Shown piece by piece: positions 49,850 to 60,557 of a stretch of DNA of 64,000 bases. Under the pieces are notes generated by a model. It saw only the letters and a program-made list of their open reading frames with translations, had not been told where the DNA came from and did not search any database. Position 1 is the first letter of the stretch; every line of letters starts with the position of its first letter. A program made the position numbers and the translations under genes. The stretch comes from Viscum album (taxonomy: Eukaryota; Streptophyta; Magnoliopsida; Santalales; Viscaceae): positions 1,267,275,424 to 1,267,339,423 of the forward strand of contig OY728147.1 in NCBI GenBank assembly GCA_963277665.1. The letters are read 5' to 3'.

Positions 49850-50286
49850 ATATCCTTGAAGATCTCATCAAAATATGGCGAAGGCATGAGTTTCGCGAAG
49901 ATAGGCTTCATTGATTGAATTTCGCGAAAACAAGAAGAATGTTGACGGTGTTCTTCGCGATTACGTCAAGCTTCGCGAACGGCAGAGGTTAAAACGCATT
50001 GCGGCGGTGAAGGGCTTTGCGAGGGAGCTTCGCGGCGAAGGCATGAAGGGATTGACGGTGATGCTCCGCGATTACGTTAAGCTCCGCGATCGAAAAATTG
50101 TCGTGGTGCTTCGCGAGATTGAGAGAATTTCGGTAGAAACTTCGGAGCTTCGCGATTTGAGATGACGTGGCATTGACTTCGCGCGGAAGGATCGAGGGTC
50201 GGTGGAATCGCCTATAAATAGAGGTCGACCCCCTCGAGAGAAGTAGAGAGTTTTCAAAGAAAAATATTTTGCTCTCGGTTCGCGAA
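49850..50286 (+). repeat. Cluster of TTCGCGAA palindromes in the SIRE-like LTR
   Basis: Motifs of the form CTTCGCGA or TTCGCGAA recur about a dozen times here and continue in 55298-55480 on the far side of the inserted LTR. They lie just upstream of and around the TATA box at 50213-50220. CGCG cores are bound by plant CAMTA factors, so a regulatory role is possible but only inferred. Confidence 0.7.
50213..50220 (+). promoter_or_regulatory. TATA box of the SIRE-like LTR
   Basis: TATAAATA preceded by GGTGGAATCGCC and followed by GAGGTCGACC, in the U3 position of the LTR. Confidence 0.65.
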
Positions 50287-51911
50287 TGTAACACCCCAGG
50301 TAAATAAAGAATATGACATTTTCATATTTATACATATTTGTGAATAAAATATTAATATAACTTTAAAGGGGACGCTATGCTCGATGGCGTACCCAATACG
50401 CAACAACGAGTTTCTTAGGAATCTTACGTTGCACTTTAATAATAAAATAATATTATTTTAAATTGTAGTTAACACCTAATCGTTGTAATGGCGGAAATGA
50501 ACGGAACTAACTACAAAATGATTATATATGTTTGTCAAATATTTTTACTTTTATCCAATAAATGTTAGAGGCTTAAAATGTGAATGAATCCAATTTTAAG
50601 CGTAAATATTGTAATATTCTTTAAAAGGTCGATTAACCGCCTTTTGATGGCGAACCTCTTTTAAATCCACTTTTTGACAATTTTATGTGTTATATTTGAC
50701 AAACTAAAATTCTTCTTTAGAATCGGGACATCAAAATTTACTTTGTGTAAATTTTTGGTATTTTTCCGATAAAGTTCATTTTTTAATGAATAGTGAAAAT
50801 GTTGTATTTTAATTCAAAACCTCTTTTTAATCTAATTTATTTATATGATTAGATTATCTTTTGAATTGGTTTTAAAGTGAAATTAGAATATATTTTTACC
50901 ATTTAATCCAATAGTGGTCATTGGAATTAATTTCACTTTGAAATTGGACTTAAACTAGTGTCAATCTTTTAATAAATATTGTTTCTTAAAAAACGCTATT
51001 TGTTTTGACAGCGGGAATTAATTATTAAATTAATTAATGCAACTTATATGTTTTCAATTTTGTAAAATAGACATCATTTTTGAATTCGGAATATCAAATA
51101 TGGCTTAGGGTGAATTTTTGGTATTTTTCTGAAAAACTTCAATTTTTGATGAATAGTGAAACCACTAAGTGTTAGTTAAAGAAACTGATTTTTCGTTTAA
51201 ATAAAACTTTGCAACTTCTGTGATTTGATTTTCAAAAATCCGACATACATGGTTGTCATTGAGAAGTAAAATGTGGTTCAATGAGATTAAAATAATTTTT
51301 GGTGAATAGTAATTTTTAAGTTTTATTAATCGCGATTAAAGGTAATTAGTGTAATTTAAGGTAAAAATAATGCTTTAATAATATGAAATGACCTAGACAC
51401 ATCCTACCCTCATTGGATGTGTCATGGCCGACCAAGACAATCCATGGGTCAACTTGGGGACCCCATGGAGCCACTTTGGTAGGAAAATGACATAAATAAC
51501 TTTTTATTTAAAGTTAAAATTAAAATGTCACAAACATGTGTTGTTTTACTAAAACAATTTTTACATGGGGTTATACAAGTCATATTTTTTACTATAAATA
51601 TTCATTAGAAAGCTAAAAAGATTTCCTACATCATGATTTTTTTTTTATAATTTTTAGACACTAAATAAATTAAATTATTTATGACACCATGATGATGCAG
51701 CGATTAGCTCATTATTTAACGATTTAAATAAAATGAAAAGATAATGTAAAATCTAAGACCTACACTTGTCACAAACCTATTGGATGGGTGGATTTCGAAC
51801 CCTTACCACCTTATCCTCGAAATACATCAATGTGGGACCTTTAAAATCCGAAAGTCATTTGAAACTAAAGTAACATTTTGTAACTTTCCAAGAGTGCCCC
51901 TCCTCTCCTCT

Positions 51912-51919
51912 TATAAAAG
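51912..51919 (+). promoter_or_regulatory. TATA box of the 5-kb solo LTR
   Basis: TATAAAAG in the context CTCTTATAAAAGGCCCCCAC, followed by a CT-rich leader. Confidence 0.65.
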
Positions 51920-52560
51920 GCCCCCACCTCTACCACCTTACACACACCTCTCAAGCCTTTGGCTCGGCCAACCCCTACCCATTTCATCTCTCCACATCCC
52001 TCTCTTCATCATTGAAGCCTCACTTTGGGCAGAATCCTTTCCAAGGAATCCTTTGAGCTCAAATCAAAGAGAGTTACCCGATTTAAAGGTCATGTCTTTC
52101 ATTGTGTTCTTTTGTTTTATTTTTCTTCTCCAAACCCCTAAACTCTTTTTATTACTTTTTTTTGTAACAACACCAGTATCTTAAATATACTAGAATGTTT
52201 TTATAAGAAGGATTCGAGCTACACTTTCACACACCTCCGTCTAATGGTTAAAGAACATACTGTTTCTGTGGATAGCGAATTACCGCCTCACGAAACGATG
52301 ATTGTTCAATATTATTTTAACACCTTCAAAGGTGGCCATTAAGATGTCACTATATTTATATATGATATATAATATGTTTATGTTTTCCTTAAGCTTCTGT
52401 ATTTTTCATTTATGGCATACCTTTATGGTTTCCATTATGGGTAAACGCGATATCTTCATTTTAGGAAGTGCGGGCTACCGCCCCCTCAAAGTGATTTGAT
52501 TCGTTAATGCCATATGTGGGACGTATAAAGGATGTAATTAATGGTATTACATATGATATC

Positions 52561-52980
52561 CTACTGGATTTATAATATACCTTTATATCATTATTATTTA
52601 ATTCCATTGAATACAAAAAAAAAATGAAAGTAGCGTTCATGCGTACGTACGGCTTACCGTCTCCATGAACGGTACATTTCATTTCTTATCTCCAAATGTT
52701 ATGTACTATTATAAGTACATATATATAATGGATATATATGTAATATATTACATCTAAATGATGGATATCATTCTGGAATTATAATATATATATCTCTCGT
52801 TTTTTTTTTAATTCCATTAATATGAGAAAAAATGAAAGTAGCGTTCATGCGTACGTACGGCTTACCGTCTCCATGAACGGTACATTTCATTTCTTATCTC
52901 CAAATGTTATATACTATTATAAGTACATATATATAACGGTGCTTTTAATTTCTTATCTCCAAATGCTATGGAATAGTATA
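52561..52980 (+). repeat. About 210-bp direct duplication inside the 5-kb LTR
   Basis: Copies begin near 52600 and 52810 and share GTAGCGTTCATGCGTACGTA and ATGAACGGTACATTTCATTT. A third, partial copy of the ATTTCTTATCTCCAAATG part follows at about 52950. Confidence 0.8.
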
Positions 52981-53239
52981 AAATGAATATATACTGGATA
53001 TATATGATATTTAAAACATCAATACTATTCTGGATATGATGTACCTATAACTACATGGAAAATTCTTTTCCAACAAGTTCGATTTTTACTCATGTACCGA
53101 ACATCGACAAAAACGTCTGATATGAACTCACTTTATTAACCAATTATTATAACATTATAATATGTGATATTAACTGAATAATAATCTTTAAAGTAGGTCC
53201 TTATGAAATTATAAATTGACCAAATTTTATTATTCAGGA

Positions 53240-54090
53240 GATTAAAGAACGATCGAGTCATGTCGCACACGAGATAAGGGATCCTACCCCTCTCTTTTTA
53301 AGTACACTCTTTTATGTCATTCATTTTAAGCTCATCTTTCTTATGATTGGGATGTTCTTTTATATTACTCCTACTGTACTTTTTATGTTCATATGATGAG
53401 AGACTTTATTTTCTCTCATCAATCCATTTTGGAAGTTTTGAGTGGCGCCGTTAGGCTGCCGAATTTTCATAAGAGATCTAACCTCTCTCTTTCTTTTTAA
53501 GTACTCTCCTTTATATCACTTCTTTTAAACTCCTCTTTGTTATGATGGGGTATGTTCTTTTATATTCCTCTTGCTGTACATTTTATTGTAATATGATGAG
53601 AGACCCTATTTTATCTCATCAATCCATTTTTGGAAGTTTTAAGTGGCGCCGTTAGGCTCTCGAGTTTTCATAAGGGATTTTTCATCTCACTTTTAGTCCC
53701 GTGAGATTTATGCTACATTTGTCACCATTTCCTTTGAGTAGTGTATGTACTTCCCATTATTATACTCTTTGTGTAATACAATTTCATTTATGGGTATTTA
53801 CATATTCATTGTATAACCCTTCTCCAATGGGGTGTACGTTTCGAAAGTTACTCAAGTCGGTAAGGGAACCTTTCACCCTCCTCTTTTTAAAAGACTTCTT
53901 TTGTTATGTCTTTTAATTCACATAATATTATGTTGGGATATGTTCTTCTATATCCTTATTGATTTGAATTTTATGTCCAAGTGATGAGATACCCTTTCTA
54001 TCTCTCATCAACTCTTTTTCTGAATTTTGAAGTGACGCCGTTAGGCTGTCGAATTTTTGCAAGGGAACTTCTTAACCCAATTTTGATTCT
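53240..54090 (+). repeat. About 200-bp tandem repeat, roughly four units, inside the 5-kb LTR
   Basis: Units carry a marker GTGGCGCCGTTAGGCT (53442, 53643) or GTGACGCCGTTAGGCT (54032), with a diverged unit near 53835. Each unit also has ...CTCTTTTTAAGT..., ...GATGAGAGAC... and CTCATCAATCCATTTT-type phrases. Confidence 0.8.
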
Positions 54091-55297
54091 TTGGGATAAA
54101 CTTGTACTCCTTGAATATGTCGTTCTATGAATATGTGTGAATGTCCTCTGATTGTTTTACACTTAATATCCACTTATATTTGGTGCATTCGTTTGTCACA
54201 CATAATTATGTAATTGATTTATCCTTAATCCAAGGATACCGTCTTTGTAAGGGACATCGTCTCAATCTCCTTTCATTGAGGCATATTTTGTTTTATACAC
54301 CAATTTCTTTTATACGGTGCATAAACCCCTTTGACTTTTCGTTTATTCAAAAGGAATCTTTTTATACGAAGCGTTTTACTAAACGACAAAAAAGGAATGT
54401 TTTTCTTGTCGTACGTATGCGGCGACAACGACTTCTCCGCCGCCATGACCACTATTTGAGTTTCGGCTTCCTCTACAAGCCATAACATTTTTTGAATGAA
54501 AAATAAATACCATGTTTTACTCTTCTTTTATTTTGGTATTGAAAATGGTTTTCATAATGTTTTTATATCAATGTGTTTTATTGATATCTTGTGATTGAAA
54601 AGTGGAAATGTTATGTTTCCTTTATACATGTTTTATGTGATACGATTATGTTATGGTTCTTGGGCATTATTATGAAGACGGGTGGTTCCGTGATAAACTA
54701 AGGGCGGGTGAGCCCGATATAGCTCTCTAATGCATTGGGTGACGCGAAGGGGTTAAACGTTAAGGTTTCTCCGAAGAGATTTAGAGAATATACTGTGATG
54801 GGTATTCCAACCGTAACCAAGAGGGTTACTCCCTACATAAGAATGTTATGAATGCCTCAAGTTACCTTTATGCCTTATGATTTCTATGATTTATTCATGA
54901 TTTGATGAGGTATGTTAAAATGCTTATGTTTTATGAGTAAAGTATGATTTCATACATGGACTAATGTTTTCTTTTCATACTTTTATATCCCTTACTGATC
55001 TTTTTATACTCATCCCAAGTTTTTGAAATGTTTTTCACAGGTCAAGGGAAAGGTGCATGATATGATGATAGTTTCAAGGAAGTGTCAAGAAAGAATCCAT
55101 GTTTTATTTTAAATATGTTTCCGTTGATGAGAAAAAACGAATACTATCTTTTATGTAACCACTTTGTTTAAATGTGGAATGTAATTCATGATTTATGATC
55201 TAATTCCCTAAAACTCTAAACCTGAAAAGATCATCAATGTGAATTATTCATTTAATTCAATATTAAGTAAGGTTTAAGGTCGGGGCCTTATAGCGAA

Positions 55298-55980
55298 GGT
55301 GGTTCGCGAAGGTAGTGTTCTTCGCGAAAGAGAGGTGCTTCGCGGCGGCTAATCTAGCTCCGCAAAGGAAGTGCTCTTCGCGAGGCCGCGTGCTCTAAGG
55401 AGTGTGCTTCGCGAAGAGGCAGGAGCTTCGCGACGGCTTGTTTGAGCTTCGCGAAATTGGGAGTCTCGCGAAGTAGGGTGCTTTGCGAAGGTATTTCCAA
55501 AGGAATTGCCCAGTGTTTAAGAAGCAAAGGGGTATTCATCAGTGGATGAAAGTTGGACTTTAACAGAGCATCTATCAACAGTTGAGGATGCGTGTATTAA
55601 TGCAAATGAATAGACCTACAGGTCTATAAACTGTGAGTGGATCCCTTCCAAGTGCAGTGAGCCAAGGAAGAGGAAGAAGGTTATCCTTTCTACTGGCAGT
55701 GAGCCAAAGAGAGAGGAACAGGGAGTGACCCTTGGGAAGCAGTGAGCTGACCCTAAACTTTGCAAAGGCAGTGAGCCTGGGCATAGAAGTGATCTAGCAC
55801 GAACATTATTGGCAGTGAGCTTTAGTGGATTTGGTACAGCAGCACATCGTCGTTGTATGCTCCTTGGACGTAGCCCAGTGAGGGTGAACCGAGTAAAAAT
55901 TTTTGTGTCTGCCTGCTTGTTTCCATGCATTGCATTCAAAGCATCATTATCAGATAAAGAAGAAAATAAGTGATCATAAT
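55298..55980 (+). other. Middle piece of the SIRE-like solo LTR
   Basis: Continues the TTCGCGA motif cluster to about 55480. It then holds five copies of GCAGTGAGC (near 55653, 55696, 55739, 55766, 55810) and the GTGAACCGAGTAAAAATTT stretch near 55880. It has no gene. Confidence 0.7.
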
Positions 55981-56116
55981 TGTTAAACCCTCTTTTTATT
56001 ATTATGGGTATTTCCGAGTCCCACATCGGAATACTTCTTTGTATCTTTCGTCGTATCATTCTATAAAAGTAGGCCCCCACCTTACCTTGAGAGTAAGTGG
56101 GTTTCCTCATTTTACA
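55981..56116 (+). repeat. 5' LTR of the compact copia element
   Basis: 136 bp, TGTTAAACCC...TTTTACA, with a TATA box (tataaaag) at 56062-56069. Very short for a copia LTR. Confidence 0.93.
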
Positions 56117-56128
56117 TGGTATCAGAGC
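56117..56128 (+). promoter_or_regulatory. Primer binding site of the compact copia element
   Basis: TGGTATCAGAGC directly after the 5' LTR, complementary to the 3' end of initiator Met tRNA. Confidence 0.9.
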
Positions 56129-56129
56129 G

Positions 56130-56870
56130 AAATTAGTCCCGACCCTCCCTGCGGATTCCCGGTTCTGTCCGGCCCCGCCTCTCCCCTCCTTCCCGGCTAG
56201 GGTTCCACCCGGCGGCCCTCCTTCCTGGCGCGACGCCCTCCGGCGGCTCCCGGCTCCCCGGCGGCCCTCCTTCCTGGCGCGGCTCCCGGCTCCCCGGCGT
56301 CTCGGCTCCCCGACGTCCCGCTCGCGCTCGGGTTCCACCCCAGCGCGCTCCCGTCTCAGCTCCCTCACCCGACGCCTCCCGCTGCTCCTGCGCCTCCCGC
56401 GCGCTCCCGCTGCTCTCGCCCCGCAGCTCCCCTTCCGCCGCCTTCACCCCAGCAGGCGCCCTCACCCCTCGACGGTCGCGCCTCGGGTCGCGCCTCCAGT
56501 CGCCCCCGTCGTCCTCACCCAGCGCGCCTCCTTCCCCGACGACCCTCCCGGCGTGGTTTCCCTACCGCAGCCCTCTCTCCAGGCGCGGCTCCCCTTACCC
56601 ACCGGCGTCCGCATCCCGCGGCGCCCTCGTCCTGGCGCCCTCAGCCTCGTCCCGGCGAACCCTCCCGGCAGCGCGCCCTCGTCCCGACACCCTAGTCCCG
56701 ACACCCTAGTCCCGGCGCCCCCGGTTTCGCCCCGGCAGCCTCTCCCGGCAGCGCGTCCTCGTTCTGGCGGCCCTTCCTGCACGCGCACGTCCTGCGCACG
56801 ATCATCCCGTCGGCCCGCTGCATCAGCTACCCGACGCTTCCATGGCACTCCTCGGGACGTGGTCGTGCTT
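56130..56870 (+). pseudogene. GC-rich low-complexity region in the gag position
   Basis: About 740 bp made largely of C and G, with repeated phrases such as GGCGGCCCTCCTTCCTGGCG (56211 and 56261) and GCTCCCGGCTCCCCGGCG. Any frame gives Pro/Ser/Arg/Ala-rich sequence. None resembles the roughly 300-residue copia gag core. The frame that later reaches the zinc knuckle has stops at about 56198 and 56691. A long open frame in another frame (56097-56921) is probably a by-product of the lack of A and T. Gag is either replaced or so changed that I cannot see it. Confidence 0.6.
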
Positions 56871-58904
56871 CAAGTCGTCCACGTCCCTTCTGTCAACATT
56901 GTGGCAAGTTTGGCCACCTGATCGCCCGATGTTGGGTCCTGCATGGACGACCATCTCAGCACCCGCGGGAGGGACAGCCCGCGGTCCAGGCCGCGTCCTC
57001 GACTGTCGCCTCTCTTTCCCCGTCTCTGGCCCTTTCTATGGTCGACCTCAGGCGGCCTCACGATCCTCCGGCCTCTGTCCGACCCGGTCCCTCCTCGGCT
57101 TCTCTGGCCCGTACTGTTCGTCCCACTGCCTTTGTCAGCCATTGCTCCCCTGCATGGCTGCTGGACTCAGGTGCCTCTGACCACCTCACCGGTGATGCTG
57201 GTATGCTGACGTCTTACTACACATATGCCAGTTCTTCAGCCATCACCGTCGTTGATGGCTCCACTATCCCCATAGCGGGCTTCGGCGCATGCTCCCTGAC
57301 TCCATCGATACACCTACCCTTTGTGGCACATGTGTCCCGCAGTCCCTTTAATCTGTTTTCCATCAGTAAACTGACTAAGGATTATAACTGTGCGGCCATA
57401 TTTACCTCTTCTGGTGTTGTGTTTCAGGAGCAGACTACGAACCGGGAACTTGGTCGAGGCCGGCTTCGAGACGGGGTCTACATGTTCGAGGGACCAGCAC
57501 CCATTGCTTGCACGTCTACCTCTTCTCGGGCACTAGATCTTCATTCCCGATTAGGACACCCGTCTGCATCCACCATTCATCAAATGTTTTCAGACTTCAG
57601 TCGGACTCCTACTTTTCATTGTGAGTCCTGTTCTTTTGCGAAACATCATCGCTCTTCCTACATTCCTCGCACGGATACACGGGCCTCCCACCCCTTTGAT
57701 CTGGTTCATTCAGATGTTTGGGGCCCGTGTACCATTCTGAGTCACTTGGGATATAAATACTATATATCTTTCATTGATGACTATTCGCGAATGACGTGGC
57801 TTTACCTTCTTCGAGAACGCTCCGAAGTGTTTTCCACCTTCCAAACTTTTTTCAATGAAATTAAAAACCATTTTTCTATCTCTGTCAAATGTCTCCGCTC
57901 GGATAATGGGCGTGAGTATCTCTCCACTTCCTTTCGGCAGTTTCTCCAGACGAATGGCATCATTCATCAGACCTCCTGTCCTGATACACCCCAGCAGAAC
58001 GGCGTGGCCGAGCGAAAACACAGACATATTCTGGAGACTGCTCGTGCCTTCATCTTCCACCGACAGGTGCCTCTGCTCTTTTGGGGAGATGTCATTCTCA
58101 CTGCTACATACCTCATCAATCGCCTTCCTTCTTCTATCCTTAAGGGGGAGACTCCCTTTCGGGCTCTTTTCCCCACTCTCCCTCTTCATTCCCTCCCTCT
58201 TCGAGTGTTTGGTTGCTTGTGTTATGTTCGTGACACTCGCCCTGGCCGCACCAAACTCTCTCCCAAATCCCTCCGCTGCATATTCCTTGGTTATTCCCGC
58301 ACTCAGCACGGATACCGCTGCTTCTCCCCAGACCTTCGCCGGTATATCATCTCAGCGGATGTCTCCTTTGTTGAGAGTTCTCCATTCTCTTTTCCCTCTC
58401 CTCCTCCTGACTCTGCTATTGATGACTGTCTTCCCCTCATCATCCATCCTCTTCCAGAGTTGCCTCCCCCTGCCTCTCATTCTCCTAACCCTGCCATCGA
58501 TGATTGTCCTCTCATCATCTATCCTCCACCGGCGTCAACCCCTGTTGACACCCATTTTGGTCAGGTCTACTCCCGCCGTCCTTCGACTGTATCCCCCGTT
58601 CCGGCCAGTGACACTGATGCTCCCGCTTCGTCCGCTGCTCCTGCTCCGCCACCCGAGGACTTGCCCATTGCCCTACGAAAAGGTACTCGCTCCTGCCAGA
58701 GTACTCCTCTATTTGTATCTTCATACAGGGGTCTGTCCGCTCTGGAGACAGTTTCTATACCTCGCACGGTTGGTGAAGCCAAATCTCACCCCGGGTGGCT
58801 AGCAGCAATGCGGAATGAATTGCAGACTCTGGAGGAAAACCATACTTGGGATCTTGTCCCCCTTCCAGCAGGCAAACAGGCAGTGGGCAGCAAATGGATT
58901 TACA
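56871..58904 (+). pseudogene. Compact copia: gag zinc knuckle, protease, integrase
   Basis: In one open frame: CCHC knuckle CQHCGKFGHLIARC (56891-56932) and protease WLLDSGASDHLTG with intact DSGA (about 57157-57195). The integrase zinc domain follows (HSRLGHPS...H and CESCSFAKHH, 57540-57650). The DDE core has Asp in FDLVHSDVWGPC, Asp in CLRSDNGREYL and Glu in QQNGVAERKHRHILET (57700-58040). GYSRTQHGYRCF and a Pro/Ser-rich linker follow. RT starts with HPGWLAAMRNELQTLEENHT and VGSKWIYTI (58780-58904), where a deletion ends the frame. All catalytic residues named are present. Confidence 0.92.
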
Positions 58905-60166
58905 CCATACTTGGGATCTTGTCCGGTTATTCATCTCTCTCGCCGCCAATCATCAGTGGCTTCTTCATCAATTGGATGTCAAGAATGTCTTCCTCCATGG
59001 CTTCCTTGAGGAAGAAATCTATCTACAGCAGCCCCCTGAATTTTGTGCCTCCGGCGCTGAATCTCGAGTTTGCCGTCTACGCCGCTCTCTTTACGGCCTC
59101 AAGCAGTCTCCCTGTGCTTGGTTCGGCCGCTTTAGCACGGTCGTCAGCGACTTTGGGCTTTCTCGCAATATGAAGGACCACACTGTCTTCTACAGGACGA
59201 CTCCACATGGCTGCATCTTATTGGTCGTCTATGTGGATGATATCGTCATCACCGGCAGTGACTCTGTGGGTATCACCCATCTCAAGGCCCATCTTCACCA
59301 GCACTTCCACACTAAGGATCTTGGTCCTCTCACATACTTCCTCGGCATCGAGGTTTCCTACTCGGACACCGTCTCCCTCTGCCAACGGAAGTATGCATTG
59401 GATATATTGCAGGATGTTGGGCTGACTCAGGCCACTGCGGTCGATACTCCTCTCGAGCCTGGAGAACAGTCTCTTTATGCCTCCTCGGCACTATACCCAT
59501 ATCCCGAGCGGTACCGTCGATTGGTGGGAAAACTCAATTATCTCACCATGACTCGACCCGACATTTCCTGTGTGGTAGCCAAAGTGAGCCAATTTATGGA
59601 GCATCCGACCACATCTCAGTGGGATGTTGTCATCCGCATCGCCAAGTACATCAAGCGCGATCCTGCTCGTGGTCTTCACTACTCCCAGCATCCTCATCAG
59701 CATATTGAGGCCTTCTGCGATGCTGATTACGCTGGCTGCCTTGCCACTCGGAAATCTACCTCTGGGTTTGCCATATTCTTGGCAGGCAACCTCATTTCTT
59801 GGTGCAGCAAGAAACAGACGGTCGTCTCTCGCTCCAGTGTCTGAGTACCGTGCCATGGCCACCGTCACTACCGAGATCCTTTGGCTTCGGCAACTCCTCC
59901 AGGAGCTTGGCTTTCCTCAGCAGACTTCTGCTCACATATGGTGTGACAATCAGACAGCCACTAAAATTGCTTCGAACCCCGTCTTCCATGAACGCACGAA
60001 GCATATTGAGGTGGACTGTCACTTTCTTCGCCACCACCTGGAGCACAAACATGTCAGCTTTTGCCACATTCCGACGACAGACCAGCTTGCTGACATCTTC
60101 ACCAAAGGCCTCCCCGGTGCTCGTCTTGCCTCGCTCAGTTCCAAACTGGGGATCCACCACATCTGA
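58905..60166 (+). pseudogene. Compact copia: reverse transcriptase and RNase H, frameshifted
   Basis: After the deletion junction the frame changes. RT continues with RLFISLAANHQWLLHQLDV, KNVFLHGFLEEEIYLQQP and RSLYGLKQSPCAWFGRF. The intact box VYVDDIVITGSD is at 59230-59262. LGPLTYFLGIEV, KLNYLTMTRPDIS and CDADYAGCLATRKSTSGF follow, up to SWCSKKQTVVSRSSV (59844). A one-base loss at the SRSS(A)-E-YRAM junction moves RNase H into the next frame. There it continues with EYRAMATVTTEILWLRQLL, WCDNQTA, HERTKHIEVDCHFLR, QLADIFTKGL and a stop at 60166. The KVK...FKARLVAKGY...ETFSPVA part of RT is deleted at 58904. Confidence 0.92.
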
Positions 60167-60258
60167 CACCCAGCTTGAGGGGGAGTATGTCTTGGTCTTG
60201 TGTGGTGTCATCTTTTTCTTTATTTTTTGTGGGACTCGTTGTCCAAGCTGGGCATGTC

Positions 60259-60273
60259 CAGCTTGAGGGGGAG
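60259..60273 (+). promoter_or_regulatory. Polypurine tract of the compact copia element
   Basis: CAGCTTGAGGGGGAG ends directly before the 3' LTR. The same sequence occurs 87 bp upstream (60172-60186) after the RNase H stop. Confidence 0.85.
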
Positions 60274-60409
60274 TGTTAAACCCTCTTTTTATTATTATGG
60301 GTATTTCTAAGTCCCACATCGGAATACTTCTTTGTATCTTTCGTCGTATCATTCTATAAAAGTAGGCCCCCACATTACCTTGAGAGTAAGTGGGTTTCCT
60401 CATTTTACA
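60274..60409 (+). repeat. 3' LTR of the compact copia element
   Basis: 136 bp; differs from the 5' LTR at three positions (two adjacent to each other in TTTCTAAG, one in CACATTACC). Confidence 0.93.
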
Positions 60410-60414
60410 ATAAT

Positions 60415-60552
60415 AAACACAAAGGTGCAAACAAAGTGACCCTTGTAATAAAGAGGTCAAGATCCAGTGGAGCAGGACGAATTTAGAAAAGAATATTTAT
60501 ACCCTGATTCACCCCCCCTCTCAGGGTATATAGGCCCCCTTTGGTCCTAACA
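60415..60552 (+). other. Last piece of the SIRE-like solo LTR
   Basis: Carries the CACCCCCCCTCTCAGGG motif and ends TGGTCCTAACA before the acttc duplication. Confidence 0.75.
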
Positions 60553-60557
60553 ACTTC

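Larger units (their letters stand above)
50287..55292 (+). mobile_element. 5-kb solo LTR of TGTAACACCCC type (probably Tekay-like Ty3/gypsy)
   Basis: Starts TGTAACACCCCAGG and ends GGTCGGGGCCTTATA, an imperfect inverted pair (the last CA has become TA). The five-base duplication gcgaa (50282-50286 and 55293-55297) is exact. It contains no gag-pol domain, so it is a solo LTR or other short element, unusually long. A strong TATA box (tataaaag) sits at 51912-51919. Tandem repeats occupy 52561-52980 and 53240-54090. The 134-codon open frame at 51780-52184 has low-complexity content, overlaps the TATA box and is not considered a gene. The Tekay assignment rests on end sequences and length only. 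Confidence 0.75.
55981..60409 (+). mobile_element. Compact Ty1/copia element with 136-bp LTRs, recent
   Basis: LTRs at 55981-56116 and 60274-60409 differ at 3 of 136 positions. The flanking ataat (55976-55980 and 60410-60414) is an exact target-site duplication. The PBS TGGTATCAGAGC is at 56117, and the PPT GCTTGAGGGGGAG precedes the 3' LTR. Protease, integrase, RT and RNase H follow in copia order, with a GC-rich region where gag is expected. Three defects block translation: stops in the GC-rich part, a deletion in RT, and a one-base frameshift in RNase H. Composition is much richer in G and C than in all neighbours. Confidence 0.95.
49595..60552 (+). mobile_element. Solo LTR, SIRE-like copia style, interrupted by two further insertions
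   Basis: Starts TGTTGGGCAAAAATCC and ends TGGTCCTAACA. Flanking acttc at 49590-49594 and 60553-60557 is an exact five-base duplication inside the family B solo LTR. Pieces are 49595-50286, 55298-55980 and 60415-60552 (duplicated TSD bases left out), net about 1.5 kb. A TATA box (tataaata) lies at 50213-50220. Features typical of this LTR style are a GGTGAACCGAGTAAAAATTT stretch (about 55878) and CACCCCCCCTCTCAGGG near the end (60510-60526). Insertions inside are the 5-kb LTR at 50287-55292 and the compact copia at 55981-60409. Confidence 0.88.

Noticed and set aside
51780..52184. 134-codon plus open frame inside the 5-kb LTR
   Set aside because: It spans the LTR TATA box, starts upstream of it, and its sequence is low-complexity Pro/Leu/Ser with no domain.
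56097..56921. 274-codon plus frame and overlapping minus frames at 55616-56848
   Set aside because: Open in several frames at once because the DNA lacks A and T; the copia zinc knuckle lies in a different frame.
57710..58802. Long frames overlapping the compact copia integrase (199 aa minus, 315 aa plus)
   Set aside because: They are shadows of the true integrase frame, which carries all catalytic motifs.
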